Source: JBFLVN01 sp040758475 (GTDB lineage: Bacteria > JAGRBM01). From it: 15,434 nucleotides of DNA. Of the stretch, positions 14,527 to 15,434 are shown in pieces; position 1 is the stretch's first letter; each line of letters begins with the position of its first letter. The stretch covers positions 1 to 15,434 of the forward strand of contig JBFLVN010000061.1 of NCBI GenBank assembly GCA_040758475.1, read 5' to 3'. Position numbers and translations under genes: made by a program. A model generated the notes under the pieces. The model did no database searches. It was given only the letters and a program-made list of their open reading frames with translations, and was not told the DNA's origin.

Positions 14527-15401
14527 CCTCCGAAGGCCGGGTCCTTGTGGCTTTCCTTGGCGATAAAGGCGGCGGCTCCGAAGATGAGTCCCGCGCCCAC
14601 GAAGAAACTCGTCTGGTAGTGCTCGCCAAAAAAGAGAAAGGCGAAGAGCGCCGTGAAGGCGGTCGTAAGCGCCGAGAGGATCGAGCCCGCCGTGGCCGAG
14701 AGGTAGCGGAGGGCGTGGTTCATGAGGAGCTGGGCCGCCGTCGAGCAGACCGTGATGATGCCGAGCCAGCCCCATTGGTGGAGCGTGGGCCACGTGAAGA
14801 CCGGAAGGGCGAAGGGGAGGGCCAGGAGCATCCCCACGACGCACATGGCCGTGTAGATGGCGGGGGCTTCGTCGGTCTTGCGAAGGTCCCGGATCACGAC
14901 GAATCCGGCGCCCGCGAAGGAAGCCGAAAGGAGCCCGAGCGCGGGTCCCCATCCCCATTCGACGGCCCCCACGCCCGGGGCGACGATGAGCAAAAGGCCC
15001 GAGAGGGCGACGAGGAGAAGGAGCGCCGATTTCGTGTGGAATTCTTCCTGCCCCACGTAGACGGCGGAAAGAAAGGCGAAGAAGGGGTAGCAGTTGTTGA
15101 ACAGGGTTGCCCGCCCCGCGCCGATCTTCGAGATGGCGGCGAAGTAGCAGAGCACGGCGACGCCCGCGTAGGTTCCCCGGAGGAAGAGAAGGCGCCGGTT
15201 GTTGAACTGGACGTGGAGGACGCCTCCTCTGTGAAGGAGGCCCATGAGGGGAAGGCTAAGGGCGAAGCGGAAGAACGTGATCTCGGCCGGGGGGAGGGGG
15301 GCCGCTGCCGCCACGCCCAGGCCCATCCAGGGGAAGACCAGGGTGGCCGCGAGCATGACGAGGGGGCCATTTCCCGAAACTTTGTTCCAGAGGCGAAGCA
15401 T
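14527..15401 (-). CDS. EamA/DMT-family transporter, C-terminus cut by gap
   Basis: About 291 residues are visible before the gap, close to the usual 290-310 of ten-helix EamA transporters, so only the extreme C-terminus is lost. Two repeats of about five hydrophobic helices each can be seen: roughly residues 12-140 (including TFFRFALSLPLMGLL and ATLFNNCYPFFAFLSAVYVGQEE) and 150-285 (FAGAGFVVIRDLRK, then GSILSALTTAFTALFAFLFFGE). The FRFALS and FFGE segments are typical of the family. It sits in the inner membrane and would export or import a small metabolite; the substrate is unknown. The ATG at 15401 has a GGAGGA only some 20 bases upstream, too far to be a sure ribosome binding site. It is likely co-transcribed with the radical SAM gene. 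Confidence 0.88.
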
Positions 15402-15434
15402 GGTGAGAGAAGGGCTTTCCTCCCCGCTTTTGCC

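Noticed and set aside
13362..15401. One 679-codon frame joining a transporter and a radical SAM enzyme
   Set aside because: It runs through ten Ns of unknown true length, and the radical SAM part has its own start and the normal family length. Not a fusion.
1..15434. tRNA genes, rRNA genes, insertion sequences
   Set aside because: I saw no cloverleaf-like segment, no rRNA motif and no transposase reading frame on either strand.

Overview
This 15.4 kb window looks like part of a metagenome scaffold (it holds a 10-N gap at 14517-14526) from a GC-rich Gram-negative bacterium. Dense acyl-CoA genes, a periplasmic thioredoxin-like protein, an AmmeMemoRadiSam radical SAM enzyme and a giant SpvB/Rhs protein together suggest a deltaproteobacterial or similar lineage. 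No rRNA or marker gene fixes this, so the taxonomy is inference.

Layout. (1) Positions 1-271: a leader with a 27-base direct repeat, a 13-bp inverted repeat and a doubtful 46-codon ORF. (2) Positions 272-2713, plus strand: a compact run of GIY-YIG protein, enoyl-CoA hydratase/isomerase-like protein, membrane-anchored thioredoxin-fold protein, and a small membrane-anchored protein sharing a module with the thioredoxin-fold protein. (3) Positions 2722-5218: a minus-strand acyl-CoA dehydrogenase with its own terminator, divergent from a plus-strand acyl-CoA dehydrogenase-like protein that lacks the catalytic glutamate region. The 182 bp between them holds a perfect 18-bp palindrome, probably a repressor operator. 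(4) Positions 5239-12971, minus strand: one 7.6 kb gene for a secreted SpvB/FG-GAP/TcdB-mid/YD-repeat/Rhs-core protein with a variable C-terminal tip, its ribosome binding site and a strong terminator. (5) Positions 12974-13361: an AT-rich intergenic region. (6) Positions 13362-15401, minus strand: the radical SAM enzyme AmrS, downstream of an EamA/DMT-type transporter whose C-terminus runs into the gap.

The main point of interest is the giant Rhs protein. Its last 100 residues have an HD dyad in a pattern (D-x-A-A-x-x-H-D-x-x-Y, then A-D-x-x-L-L) that resembles the phospholipase A2 domain of parvovirus VP1. The tip is visibly richer in AT than the Rhs core, as expected for an exchanged toxin tip, and no immunity gene follows it. 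The protein also carries two unusual insertions: a beta-rich domain of about 140 residues inside the YD repeats, and a segment with two hydrophobic helices, the second ending in a lipobox-like cysteine, just before the Rhs core.

The acyl-CoA genes fit fatty-acid or related acyl-CoA breakdown, with the divergent pair probably under one TetR-like regulator encoded elsewhere. The Rhs gene has its own terminator and looks like an accessory cargo gene set among core metabolic genes.
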